DNA of 64,000 nt, from NCBI GenBank assembly GCA_963969365.1, contig OZ017749.1, forward strand, positions 3,534,001 through 3,598,000. The letters run 5' to 3'. This DNA is from Asterochloris sp. CNOR1. Taxonomy: Eukaryota > Chlorophyta > Trebouxiophyceae > Trebouxiales > Trebouxiaceae. This document shows positions 1-10,668 of the stretch, in pieces; within the stretch, counting starts at the first letter, position 1; each line of letters starts with the position of its first letter. The notes below the pieces were generated by a model that worked only from the letters and a program-made list of their open reading frames with translations, searched no databases and was not told the origin of the DNA. The translations under genes and the position numbers were made by a program.

Positions 1-159
1 CTACAGCGGTGTGCACACACTTCAAGCATGCTATGTATGACTCCAATCACATCACGCTGCCGGTCTAGACCTGAGCAGCAAGTGTGTGTAACTTCGACGA
101 ACATCCCAGCAGTGAGTGCCTGTCAGCACACTTACTGTTGCTGTTGTGCAGTGCTGCAG

Positions 160-324
160 GTCACTCAGGATTGTTGCAGGGCAGCGCTGGATGGCAAGGC
201 GACTTCCTTGCAGCAGGATCAGGAAGTGCTAGAGCAGAGTGCTAGCAAAAGGTTCCGGCACCGGCTGACGGTGCAGTACCGCATCGGTCTCAAGCAAGCC
301 CTGGCAAAGTGCGCCGCCCTTTAA
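160..324 (+). CDS. C-terminal exon of a gene entering from the left (unknown)
   Basis: An open segment begins directly after a good acceptor (gtgctgcag, ending at 159) and runs in phase 0 to a TAA stop at 322-324. The encoded tail of about 54 residues is charged and helical, with a run rich in Q, E, K and R and the ending LKQALAKCAAL. Composition is protein-like and unlike the surrounding intronic sequence. The style resembles the helical C-terminal tail of algal SET-domain (Rubisco LSMT-like) proteins, but this is a weak guess. The rest of the gene lies outside the window. I do not recognise the family. Confidence 0.4.
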   Translation, partial: VTQDCCRAALDGKATSLQQDQEVLEQSASKRFRHRLTVQYRIGLKQALAKCAAL

Positions 325-1776
325 GGCTGTGTCTTGCTTTCTGGCTGCACACTCTAGCCTGGCACAGGCACTGCTGCTACAAGCCTGAGGTAGCCTTACC
401 CCTCCTAAGTCAACTGGGCGTCCCCATGCGCCATGTCTCTGGAAATCAAAGCTCACCCCACCAGACAAGCTCTCACTTTGTGCCTTGTACCGTAGATTGC
501 AACATTTGACAGACTTGGCAATCGAAGACCAGGAACAGATCGTTGACAGTGCCCAAGACTCATCTGGAAGCTGCTTGTGGGCAAGATCACATAGGTGAAT
601 CTCACCACATTTCAAAGGCTCTTTTGCGACTAGCAACAGGCACCTGAGACTGCATAAGTGCACACATCAGGCATTGCCAGTGCATCGGCCAGTGACCTGC
701 TGAGCACTAGCTCTGTCAACACTTGACACTGTACCAGAATATGCATCAAGGTTGTTGCCGGACGCACATCCAAAGGTCCACGCCTCAAGCACATGCAGCT
801 TTAGTAGGCGTATCAGTCAAGCAGGATGCATCCTTCTGCAGCCAGGTGGTGTGGCCTGTAGGCAATGTCTCAGTGCACTCTCAGGTGGGGGATTGGCATG
901 CAGAAGCATCATGGTGGGGTACCACCTGGCCAGGCATTTGTCCTCTGGCAGTCCCAGTCCTCAGTGCACGTGATGGTACGCTGTACTGCTTTGCATGTAA
1001 AGCTTTCACCATCGCGTGCGCTCCTTTCTGTAGCCAGATTGATGTGTAAATGGTGATGGCCGCCACAAGACCATTTGAACTTCAGGAGAAAGCTCTCATG
1101 CTAGAACATCCACATGCGTACCACTTGGGAGAGCAGGGTGTAGCTACCCACCTTGTTGGTCATGGAGAGCTGCCCAAGGGTTGGCATGCTGGCCATATGC
1201 ATATAGCAAGTGCATCTGTACATGTCACAGAATTGGCTTTGCGGTCGCAGCTTAGCCACATTGCGCAAGCACTGCCTCTGCTGCATGAGCCAAATGTAGC
1301 CAGCTGGGACAGTGATCTTGCTGAGAGGGATGTGCCACTGGCACAAGGCGTTGTCCCCAGCTGTGCATTGCAGTAGCGCATTCTCAAAGTATTGATGTTG
1401 ATATGCTGCAGCATAGCTGGCAGCACACCCCAAGGTCCCTCCAGTTGACACCTATACAAGTGACTCAGGAAAGACTGGTCTTCGAGACAGCTCGGCACTG
1501 GCCTCGAGCCATGTTGCCGTCTTCCGGCAGTGCCTGTCATTGTCCAGGGTCTTGAAGAATTCTGCTGGCTCAGTTGTCGCTGCTTCCCTTGACTCAGTAC
1601 TATTTTGACTTGTCCTTTCTCCTTATGCTACCTGTATAAGAAGGTGCTGGCTGTGTACAGTCGTTCAATCTTATTTGCTTTGATTTAGAGGAAAGGAAGC
1701 TGGTTAGTTAACAACCTAGAATGTTAACCACCTGACGCGTCAGTGCGAATCCTTGCAGGAGCTCTCTGAGGGCACC
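325..1776. other. Intergenic stretch, no supported gene
   Basis: This holds the 3' flank of the preceding gene and the 5' flank of the secreted-protein gene at 1777. Open frames of about 110-125 codons exist on the minus strand (1101-1540), but they overlap one another, have biased composition, and show no motif or splice pattern I can support. A TATA-like tgtataag lies near 1634-1641, about 140 bp before the ATG at 1777. That is only suggestive. Confidence 0.4.
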
Positions 1777-3767
1777 ATGGCAAGACTCCTGCAGCTGCTG
1801 TGCCTTCTTCTGGCAGGATCTTGTGTCATGGCGCAGGTGCGTGCTGCTGGGCGTTATCTCGACACCTGTTATCTTGACACCTCCTGTGGCCCCCATCAGC
1901 TGTAGACAGTGTCTCTCAGTCTTTGCCAGATCTGCAAAGCAACCACCTGCTTCCAGCTCCAGCAGCCATACCTTGGAAGGCACTCCTTCCCCCTGCTTCT
2001 GTGCATGGGTACTTTCCATTGCTGCACCAGCATCAGCTGCTGATGTGACTGCGACAGCCAAGGCAGCTATGCGCATGCCCCTTCTGCTTCAGCACCTGCA
2101 GTTGTCCGAGAGCTGCCCCTTAGTAAAAGGCCCTGGTCCCTTCCAGCATCCTGCAACTCCATAGTAGCATCCCTTTGCACACCGCAGGCTAGATCACCAG
2201 TCTCGTGGCTACCACCCCTGCCACAAACTGGTCCTGTAGTTGCCAGGTGGCCAGATCTCAGCAGTATCACCAACATGTTGTTGGGTTGCATGCCTGACCA
2301 GAGGTCTATGGCCTGCAGGTGGCAAGTGATGGCCATGCTGTGGCAGCTGCGCCACCACTGAATGCGTCTGCAGCTGTAGCAGGTGGGTGCAGCCCAGTCC
2401 CTGATTACAAGGCATTGGCTCCAAACAGCCACCCCGACTGCTGCCTAGCCTGTTGCAACATGGCACAGCATGATCCATCCAACAAATGCTTTTATTGCTG
2501 GCGCCCATACATGTTGCCAAGTTTCTGAGGTGGGCCCGTCTCGCAACGGCTGGTCCATCCATGATTGTGGTGGCAAGTGCGTCATGTCCCAGCACGCTTC
2601 TGCAGAGCCTGGCTCGCCATAATACATTGTGCCCCCTGACACTGCTCAATGTTCTTTACCCAGACTGCCTGCACTTGCAGAGGCGAAGGATTCCAGCCAG
2701 ACCTCCCTCACAACTTGCACTATGCTTTTGGCCAGACATCCATCACAACCCTGCATCGTGCTGACACATGCCTTTCTGCAGCCGTAGAGCCTGAAGCTGC
2801 CAGCAGCACAGATCCTGCATATGCCTGGACTGCGCTGACATCTGTTCAACTGTGCCTGAGAGCCTGAGTCCACCAGCAGCGTCTTCTGCGTTGGTCAGCT
2901 ACTCAACCTGGGGCAGTCGTCAGTGTGAACCTTGGATCGCATCGATACCTGTCTGCATGCACCTGCAGGGCCTGTGGCCATCAGCCACAGCACCTGCCCC
3001 CGATCGTAAGGCAGCCAGTAACAGTCATCCTCCTGGTCTCTGACATGCGCATACACCTGCCTGCCTGCAGAACCAGAGCCTGAGGCCGCCAGCAACAGCA
3101 CCTGCCCCTTGATCGTGCTGGCCCCCATTCTGGAGGCAGCCTTTGAGGAGGCCACCGCCCTGGGAGCTGTCATAGTGGAGTCCATTGCACCTGCCCTGGT
3201 CACAGCGGCCGCGGGACTCAGCGAGCCTGCGTTTGAGGAGGCTGTGGCGCTATCAGCAGAGGCGGTGGCCAATGCAAGCTTTGTGCTGGCCGAGGGCTTG
3301 ATGGAGGCTGTGGCAGACGTTTACCCTGGTGAGCATGGGGCATTACTGTCACGATGGGCTGGCTGCCTTGGCAGATCTCACCAGCCCAGTGGCTGCACTG
3401 GCTGAGGGCCTGGTCAAGGCTGTGGCTGTAGTCTATACCCTGGTCAGCTTTTGGAGCTGTAGCAGCTTCCATCATTGGGCTGGCTGCCAGCTGGCTATTC
3501 TTGTGAACCTGCCAGGCCTTGCTGGCCCCTTCATTGCAGTGTCATGTTTTGCACAAGGGCCACTGACAATGAAAGGGCCCAGTGCCAATGCAGGGGCCCG
3601 CATAGTGATTGGGCCTGACAGCTTACCATTCCCCTGCCTCTGCAGAGTGCGAGGGTGAGGACTTGAGCACCATCTCAGAGTATCTGGTCCTGGCTGGCTT
3701 TGGGACAGATGTGCTGGTCCCAGCCACAGAGCTGGAGGTTGAGCCCCCAGCACAGACAGCAGGCTAG
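1777..3767 (+). CDS. Secreted hypothetical protein with signal peptide
   Basis: The first exon, 1777-1836, encodes MARLLQLLCLLLAGSCVMAQ, a classical signal peptide (hydrophobic core, small residues before the expected cleavage), and is followed by a gtgcgt donor. A later exon, 3071-3328, gives an acidic, Ala/Val/Leu-rich amphipathic segment with two N-glycosylation sequons (NST, NAS) and internal repeats of the type AFEEAxAL. The last exon, 3646-3767, joins in frame (G + AG gives Glu), encodes CEGEDLSTISEYLVLAGFG and ends VEPPAQTAG with TAG at 3765-3767. One or more exons between 1837 and 3070 are needed to fix the phase and are not resolved. No known domain was recognised. It is probably extracellular or cell-wall associated, given the signal and sequons. 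Confidence 0.6.
3286..3490 (+). repeat. Tandem copy of exon end plus donor region
   Basis: The last ~43 nt of the exon ending at 3328, with about 75 nt of the following intron, recurs as a diverged copy starting near 3398. Exon text ctggccgagggcttgatgg matches ctggctgagggcctggtc, and tttaccctggtgagc matches tataccctggtcagc. Both copies then share a gatgggctggctgcc-like downstream stretch. The copy offset is about 112-121 bp. The second copy lies in the intron and its donor is altered (gtcagc). Confidence 0.6.
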
Positions 3768-4159
3768 ATCCGTTTAAGGTCCCCCATTCTTGGAAGCATC
3801 AGAGCGTCGACACCTTGAGAGAGTCTGCCTCATATTGTCCAGCCACCCTCAGCTGTGTTACCTTTGTTGAGAACCTGCTCCAGAGCACTCAATTGGCCAA
3901 TACAAGACCCCGATGTGCAGGTGATGACCTGCTGCTCAAACTTTCCCATTCCTCACTCCGTTGCATCTTTGATTACTGGTTCAATGCTGAAGGCCACCAC
4001 GTTTGAAGTTACTTGACGCGGTCACAAGACTGTCAGAGGCATTCATATGGGCCTGACCCTCTACTCAAAAACAGGCAGGAAGAATTTCATCTCTGCTAAA
4101 GCCTTGCTGAGCTGAAGGCGCTTGACAGAGATTTGGTGACAGGGATTTGGTGATAGGCT
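3768..4159. other. Convergent 3' flanks
   Basis: This lies between the stop of the secreted-protein gene (plus) and the stop of the S4 gene (minus, 4160). I see no conserved coding here. It probably holds the two 3' untranslated regions. Confidence 0.4.
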
Positions 4160-6196
4160 TCAAACCTGCAGGGGGCAGGCACAGCAGCTATCAGGGGCAG
4201 GCAGGGCAGCGGCACAGGCACTTGCCCAAGTGGGGGCCCCAGCACTGGTGCAGACAGTGTCTGATGAAAGTTGCTATCACCCATCATGGTAGCATGACCC
4301 AAGCACAAAGTACAGACAAGGGCTGCCAGCCCAGCCTACCTTTCGTGAGTAGAACTCCACAATCAGCAGCTCGTTGACTGTCAGCTGGATGTCAGCCCTG
4401 TTGACGATGCCGTTGACGACTGCTGACAGGGCGGACTTCTGGAGGGTCAGGTGCTGAGGCACCTCTGATGCCCCCCGGTCCAGCTCCTCGGTCACCATGC
4501 GCCGGCTCTGCTTGTGGGCATGCACGCCAATCTACAAGCCAGAAGGAAGAAGTCTGGAGATGCAGGAGTGAGGCGTCAGCAGATGAATGAATAAACCCTG
4601 CCTGTGGCTGCTGCAAAGATCCGCAGTGGCTGGGGTCACCTCACAGGACTCTACATGCACTGCCTGTAGCACACAGCACCCAGTACAGACGCATTCCAGC
4701 CCTCACCTGCTGGCCAGGCTTGCAGGAGAAGCTGGCAATGTTGACTTCCTTTCCATCGACAGTGATGTGCCCATGGTTGACGAGCTGCCGCGCTGCTGCC
4801 ATGGTGGGCGCAAAGCCCAGGCGGAAAACGGTGTTGTCCAGCCGCATCTCCAGCAGCTGAAGCAGGATCTCGCCAGTCGAGCCCTTCTGCTTCCTGCACG
4901 GGCGCAGGGCAGAAGTCAACAGCTGAGTCTGGGCCACCGCCCCCGCAGGCAGAGAGCACTATGTGACATTCAGCAAGCATGATCACGAGGTCTCAGTTTG
5001 CGCAGCCACAGCCATGCTCAGGCCCCACTTCTGCGTTTCCTGCAGATGCAGGACGAGGCAGGGCACAGCAAGGGCAGCGGCAGGGTCTGGAGCCTGTTCT
5101 GTTTCCTGCACAGGCGCAGAGGGTTACTATAATCAAAATGTCCAGCAGGCAGGCCCTTGTATGTATGGAGGCTCCTTCTGCTCCTGCAGCAATGTGAAGT
5201 GCGGACGGTTCATTCTGCTTTGCACTAGAGCGCAGGGCAGAGCTGCGTCTGTCTGGAATGGGGGTTCAGCAGCTGCAGCAGGATCTTGCCACTTGAGCCC
5301 TTCTGCTGGCTGAATTCGCCGAAAGAGTACCTCATAGGCCTGCCGCATGCAGCCGATGAGCTGCTGCCCTTCAAGCGCACATGCAGCACAGGAAAGCTTG
5401 AGCAGCAAGCCCCAGGCTGGCTGTCACCTACAAGCAATGCATCGTCTGGCCGACCAGATATGTACGGTGAGCTGCAGCACCCCGCCCAACATGTCAGAGT
5501 CCCCTGCAGCTCAAAGCCAGTGCCTTGCTCGTTCAGCCGACCCCTGCCACCACCAGCTTGTCTCACCTGGCCTGGCGGATGTAGTTGATGAGCTGGTGTT
5601 CGCTGACGCCATAGTTGTACCTCAGCTTCTGCTTCTCCATCAGGCGGATGCCATACTGCGAGGGCTTCTGGGGCTTGGCGCCATGCTGCCCCGGCGGGTT
5701 CTGCTTCTTGGGCGTCTTGGTGGTCAAGGCTGGCAGCTCTCCGAGGCGCCGCACGATCCTGAGCTTGGGCCCGCGGTACCTGCTCATCTCTGTCACCTGC
5801 AACTGGGACTGGCAGCCTGTCAGCCTGGGGTTGTTTAGGTGGTGTTCATCTTCTACTGCCTGCTGCCATGCCTGAGGTGGGACCCTCTGGATCCTGCAAA
5901 CACCTCTGGACCTGCAGACATGGGCACAGACAACCTGCAACTGGGATCCTGACAGGTCAGGTATGGATCAGACCGTGAGCCTGCGGCACCGGGTCATCCC
6001 TGTCACCTGTGGCAGGCCTGGGCAGGCTGCCAGCAGGCATCCACTTGGTCTGGCATGCTGTGCTGTGATGTAGGACGGCTGCGCTAACCAGCGGAGGTGC
6101 CTGCGGGGCAACAGGCCTGCAAGCAGCTCTGCTTGCATGCACCAGCTGCCTCAGCCCCTGCCCTGACTGCAGGCGCACCGTCTGACGCTGCCAGGC
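4160..6196 (-). CDS. RPS4: Plastid-type small-subunit ribosomal protein S4, intron-split (nuclear)
   Basis: Ribosomal protein S4 (uS4) binds 16S rRNA and nucleates 30S assembly. The reading is clearly cyanobacterial/plastid type. The exon at 5577-~5815 carries [19 protein letters not shown] and [16 protein letters not shown]. Exon 4707-4893 carries [17 protein letters not shown] and [12 protein letters not shown], the S4 RNA-binding motif. Exon 4340-4531 ends INELL-like, as [13 protein letters not shown], and a two-codon exon at 4160-4165 adds V plus TGA, giving the usual YSRKV end. The frames join exactly: AG + 187 nt, then 192 nt. Upstream, 6007-~6196 encodes an Arg/Ala/Ser-rich stretch suited to an organelle targeting peptide, entering by a non-ATG context. 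A further first exon around 6533-6696 (ATG at 6696) is possible but lies only 112 nt from the neighbouring stop. Green algae normally keep this gene in plastid DNA, so introns plus a presequence point to transfer to the nucleus. Confidence 0.85.
4850..5310 (-). repeat. Decayed copies of the S4 exon start within its upstream intron
   Basis: The acceptor and first codons of the exon at 4707-4893 (plus-strand text ctcgccagtcgagcccttct, then gcttcctgcacgggcgcag) recur upstream in the intron. Matches are tctgtttcctgcacaggcgcag near 5096, ctgctttgcactagagcgcag near 5215, and cttgccacttgagcccttct near 5284. Divergence is about 10-25 percent by eye. They look like stepwise tandem duplications at the 3' splice site, spaced roughly 115-215 bp. 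Confidence 0.5.
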
Positions 6197-6808
6197 GAGC
6201 TAGATGGGAGGCATGCTGCTGCTGAGTGGGCCCTGCAGAATAGTGGGGCTTGGACTGCTGACGTCATGGGTGGATGCTGTGCAGGGGCTTGCAGTCTGGT
6301 CGCTGCGGCACTACTTCATGACATCCCAGCATTGCTGTGCACGCCTGTCTGAAGGACTGAGTGCTCCTCATTTGTTGCTGCTGCTGTTGACCCTGCCTGC
6401 ATGCAGCCTTCATGCAGACAGCACGAGATTGCCATGCAGGTAGAGCAGCATGGGCCGGTCACGTGCTGCTCAGCCCCCCCCAAGTGGTGGCACCCAGTCA
6501 ACAGATCTGGTGTCACATCTGCCATGGACCTCACCTGTCTGCTGGCTGTGCCACATGTTGGGCAAGGCATGGCCACAGGCAGAGCCCGTCCGCTCATGTG
6601 GGCCGTGCTCTGCAGCGGCATGGTGCGTGGCCGCAGCAAGCCTGCCTGCATCTTCCCCGTTCTTGCCCACGCACTGGCCGGCGCCTCTCTGTTCAAGTAG
6701 ACGTTGACCTGAGACGCTATCTGACAATACCTGATTGCTGCATCTTCTCATCTATTATCATGCATTCGCCAAAAGGCTACACTGTTAGGCTCACTCAGGG
6801 CTGTGTCC
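6197..6808. other. Spacer between two minus-strand genes, possible S4 first exon
   Basis: The minus-strand frame 6533-6696 begins with ATG, is rich in Arg, Ala, Ser, Met and Pro, and ends at a gtgagg donor (AGACAG/gtgagg). It could be a presequence exon of the S4 gene. It could equally be the 3' untranslated region of the Trx-UBX gene, whose stop is at 6809. No other coding was seen. Confidence 0.3.
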
Positions 6809-9262
6809 TCAGGACTGAATGACAAGGGCATTTTCCAGCTGGGCATCCTGCAAGGTCTGCTTTGGGTCGGTGAGGGTTGTGGAGGGGTATTGAGTCTTCA
6901 GCTCAAAGCCAGAGCCCATGCCAGGGTGGCTCTGCTCCACAAACCTGCAGCAGACAGGCGCCCTCAGGTGCTGAGCTGCTTGCTGAGCCAGTACGCTCAA
7001 CAAGCGCTCTGCCCTGTCTGGTGCTCCTCCAGCAGGGGCTGGGCCGCAGTGCTCATGCCAATGCCACATTCATACCGCTGCCTCATCCCACTCACTTTCT
7101 GATGTCCCCAACAGTCTGGCTGAGGTTGAAGGTGCCCTTCAGCTTGCTGCCATCTGACATCCTGACTTGGATGTGAGTGGTGGGCTGCGAGGGGTCGGCC
7201 CCAGTGGCAGCAGTGTTTGCTGCAGCGCCACTGGGGCTGGGCGCGGCGCCATTGTTGCCTGCAGGTGCACAAGCAAGGTGAGGAGCTGTGAAGCCATGAT
7301 GTCCTGCAGAAGCACGGCCCATGCAGTTCCCTGTGTGTATATGGCTGGCAAACTACTGCAGCATGGTGCCCAGGCGGGGTTGCCCGCTTTATAGCCATTG
7401 AGCACCTCATACAAACAGTGCGCAGAGAGCACATGCCCCAGAAGTCAAGTGCCATTCGTAGTCAGCGGGCTCTTGTACACAGCAAGCTTTCGTCTGCCAA
7501 GGCAGTGCAGACTAGTCCACAAACCTGCCGTCAAGCCATCCACCCCTGCTGTGGCCCACACATCAAAGCAACAGCCACTGCTCAGCATTGCTTGCGTCAC
7601 ATGCACATTTTGGGAGGGGCATCTGCCATGTTTGCTCTGAGGTAGGGCACCTCCCCTTCAAGGGAATACTGCCCCGCGTAGCTGTCACCCGACAGAGGCA
7701 AATGTCACGCCCACCTCCAAGCTTCTGCCCGCTGCCCTGAAAGGGCCCGCTGATCTCGTTGTACTTCTCAGCCATCTGCTTCAGCCAGTTGGGGTCGGCG
7801 CCCTGCTTGGTGTCCACCTGCACGCAAGAAATGACTGTGGTTGGCAACAGGGGTGCTGCAGAGGGATTCAACCTGCATGGGGGCAGCATCAGGACTCAGC
7901 TCTAGGAGGCATTAGCGACTGCTGCAGAACAGTGCTGGCCTGGCACAAACTTCACTCAAAAGGTCTGGCTCCATGCCCAGACAGTGTAGGGTGGACTGGT
8001 CCATGGCAGTTGGGACCGCAGCATCAGGATGCTGCGGCTGAATCAGGCACAGCTTGCTGGCTAGCTGCAAGAGCAGCAGCCACACCGCTCAGCACTTGCG
8101 GGTCTGCCAGGACCAGCATACTTTCCTGGCTAGTGCTGCTGACTTGAAGGTGTCCTGTGGCCTGATGAGGCATCCGCTACCAGTGCTGCCCAGATCATGC
8201 ATTGTGGGAACAGCATGCTCCTGCCATCACCTTGTTGCCCTGCCAGAACAGGAAGAAGGTGGGCATGGCGCTGACGCCCAGCTCTGCCGCGAGGTCCTGC
8301 AGCAGTGGCACTTGTTGCTGCAATGCTAGGAGTGCAGATGCTGTATACTTATGCTCCTGAGGCCCCAAGCAGTCTTGGCCTTCATGACATGCACAGACCC
8401 GCCACCTAACATATGTGCCCGCTCTGCCCCAAACAGTCACGCTTACTCTAGAGAGTCTCAGGGCGAGCACCCTAATCATCACCTCATATTACCGTCAGGC
8501 AGCCCCATGCAGCAGGCGGCTGGGCCTCAACTGCAGATGCACCAGGCAGGCTAAGGGCGCCAGTGTTACAGTGCGGGATGCTGCAGTTGCAGCACCTCAG
8601 GCATTGCAACAGTGGCCAGCAGATGCACTCCAACCAATGAGGTTGATGCTCTCACCCTGGCCTTGTCCACGTCCACCTTGACAAATAACATGTTTGAGTA
8701 CTGCAGGACAAGTGTTTGTTGCAAAAGGGGTTGTTCTCCTGATTGCATGGGCACTGACTCATGCAGCAGGCCATGCGTGCAGAGCAGCACGCCACAGCAC
8801 GCGGCATGGACACAGGCAGGTGGCCAACTAAATGCAGACCAGCATGCCACACAGCAAGGCACCCGCCTGACCTGCTCGCTCATCCTCTCGATGATAGGGG
8901 CAATCTGCAACATCCAAGGCAAAGATGTGCGAGGGACAAAGTGGGAGGCTGCAAAGCCAAAAGCTCCTCCGTACCATCTTGCAGGGCCCGCACCATGCGG
9001 CGTACGCATCAACTAGAACCTGCACATGAGCATAGTGCAGGCGTCAGCCTTCATGGGACTGAGGCAGAGGGCATCAGACCTCTGCAGGCATTGTGCATGT
9101 GGTGCTGTGATTTGTGTCAGCAGGTGCTGGAAGTTGATCTGGCTCCTGTCACCAGTGAGTCCAGAGCATCAGCTGCTGCACGCTCACTGCTTGGCTCTTG
9201 TTCTGCTCAACCTTGGCCCGGAAGGTTGCAGTATCGTTGATCTCAATGACCTTGCCTCCCAT
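6809..9262 (-). CDS. Thioredoxin-UBX domain fusion protein, 221 aa
   Basis: Eight exons join in one frame with no residue left over: 9188-9262, 8975-9019, 8872-8904, 8656-8700, 8231-8296, 7715-7817, 7096-7258 and 6809-6944 (666 nt including TGA). Residues 1-~110 are a classical thioredoxin: MGGKVIEINDTATF, active site AAWCGPCKM, VKVDVDKA, the cis-proline segment GVSAMPTFFLFWQGNK and a final helix. A Gly/Ala/Pro/Ser linker (~125-155) leads to a UBX domain (~157-221): THIQVRMSDGSKLKGTF, a VGDIRKF helix, FELKTQYPSTTL and TLQDAQLENALVIQ. UBX domains dock on the p97/CDC48 ATPase. The usual FPR/FPN loop is YPST here, so p97 affinity may differ, while the beta-1 arginine is present. No targeting peptide is apparent, so it is likely cytosolic or nuclear. 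A role in redox handling of CDC48 clients is inference. Confidence 0.88.
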
Positions 9263-10668
9263 GATGGTGAGGATATCAGAGGCGATTGCAGTCAGGTACA
9301 GCTTACGTGCTGTCTGGACTGGGTGTCCAGCTGAAGGTGTCAGCCTTGACTTTGACCAGCTGGCTAAAGAAGAATCCTGTAGGTCTGATCCACTGAGGTG
9401 CTGGCCCAGCATGGCTGCATGCAGCTTCCTGGTGTGAGGTGCTGCAGGGAGTTGAGGTGCCTGATGACCACCGTGCTATGCTCTGCTCAATGTATTCAGG
9501 CCATGCTTGCACAGCCTATCCTAATGCACGCTTCCTTGCAGATGTGTGACTGATGCTGCTCTCAGGGGCTGGCACCCAACAATGGGGCAAAGGTGGCCAG
9601 CCATGCGTGCAACTGCCAAGGCACACAGTCCTGGCGCTAGAGATTCGCAATGAGTGCCAGCAGGGGGTGTCAGCTCCTGCAGCATTTGTGCGAGGTGTAC
9701 TTGATGCATTTATCAATTTTGCTGACGGCAGGGTGCAACCCCAAAGAGCTGTCGACTATTCCCTGATATACATATGACAGACTTTGCAGGTTCCATTTGC
9801 AGAAGCTCACACATCTGTCAGCAAGTGACGATGATGTGGACAGGTCCAAGATGCCCAACCTCTAGGCTCTCATACGTTACAGTCAGTCACTTGATGCTAG
9901 ACCAGCACCTCAGGAAGCAGCAAGGAAGTTGGCCAGGCTTGACAATCTGCTGCACACCTGTGGATCATGGTGCACTTCTTGCAGATTGGACCACTGCCGA
10001 ATTATGCCTGTTGCCTGGCCTGCCTGAAGCAGCACGGGAAGGTGACAGTGCGGCCAGTGTCCTGCTTGGAGACATCACTTCGGCAGCATGCCCTGACCAG
10101 AATGAGACCCACATCTCTCTATGGGCCACGCCTGGGAGCAAGCTTGCATTTCCTATGATGGTCTGGAGCACATGCAGCTCATGATTCAGCTCACACTCTT
10201 GGCTGCCCAAAGTCACTCAGAAATCAGACTGGATGGTGTGACGCATGGATGCCACTGCTACACAATGGCAGCCATTTCCTCTGGCCGGAGACCTTGCTCG
10301 GCACTGATTTGCACTTGCTCTGTGATGGACAGCCAACACAGCAGCTGGGTGCACATGCAGTTTGGTTCCTGGGTTCACAGCCGTATCACGCTGCTGGACC
10401 AAAATTGAGCAGGTAAATGGGCTGCCTTGTGGAACTTGAGTCAAACACACGAATTGACTTCAGACCAGCAGAGGAGAGAGCTGCCAAACCCACATCATCA
10501 CCGCTGCTTCTTATATACAGTCCTGCATGCAGACATGAGACCTGCAGATCCCATCACACCTGCTGCTAGCCAACAGCAGCACAGCCTTACTTGTACTTCA
10601 CTTGCTGCCCAGTGTCCGCTATGACCATGTCTGTATGTTGGGTCAGGGTGCTATTGTCCGATGAAAGT
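9263..10668. other. No clearly supported gene; weak minus-strand coding-like segments
   Basis: The minus frame at 9965-10216 has a fairly protein-like stretch (begins LGSQECELNHELHVLQ) and stays open for 83 codons. Another at 9670-9858 ends KIDKCIKYTSHKCC. Neither shows a family motif or clear splice partners. They could be exons of the unrecognised gene upstream at 10669-12027, remnants of mobile DNA, or chance. Confidence 0.25.

Noticed and set aside
229-663. Minus-strand 144-codon open frame
   Set aside because: Antisense to the coding-like exon at 160-324; no motif, Cys/Ser-rich composition typical of a shadow frame.
1101-1540. Two overlapping minus-strand frames of 116-126 codons
   Set aside because: No recognisable domain, atypical composition, no splice context; likely chance in CTGCA-rich DNA.
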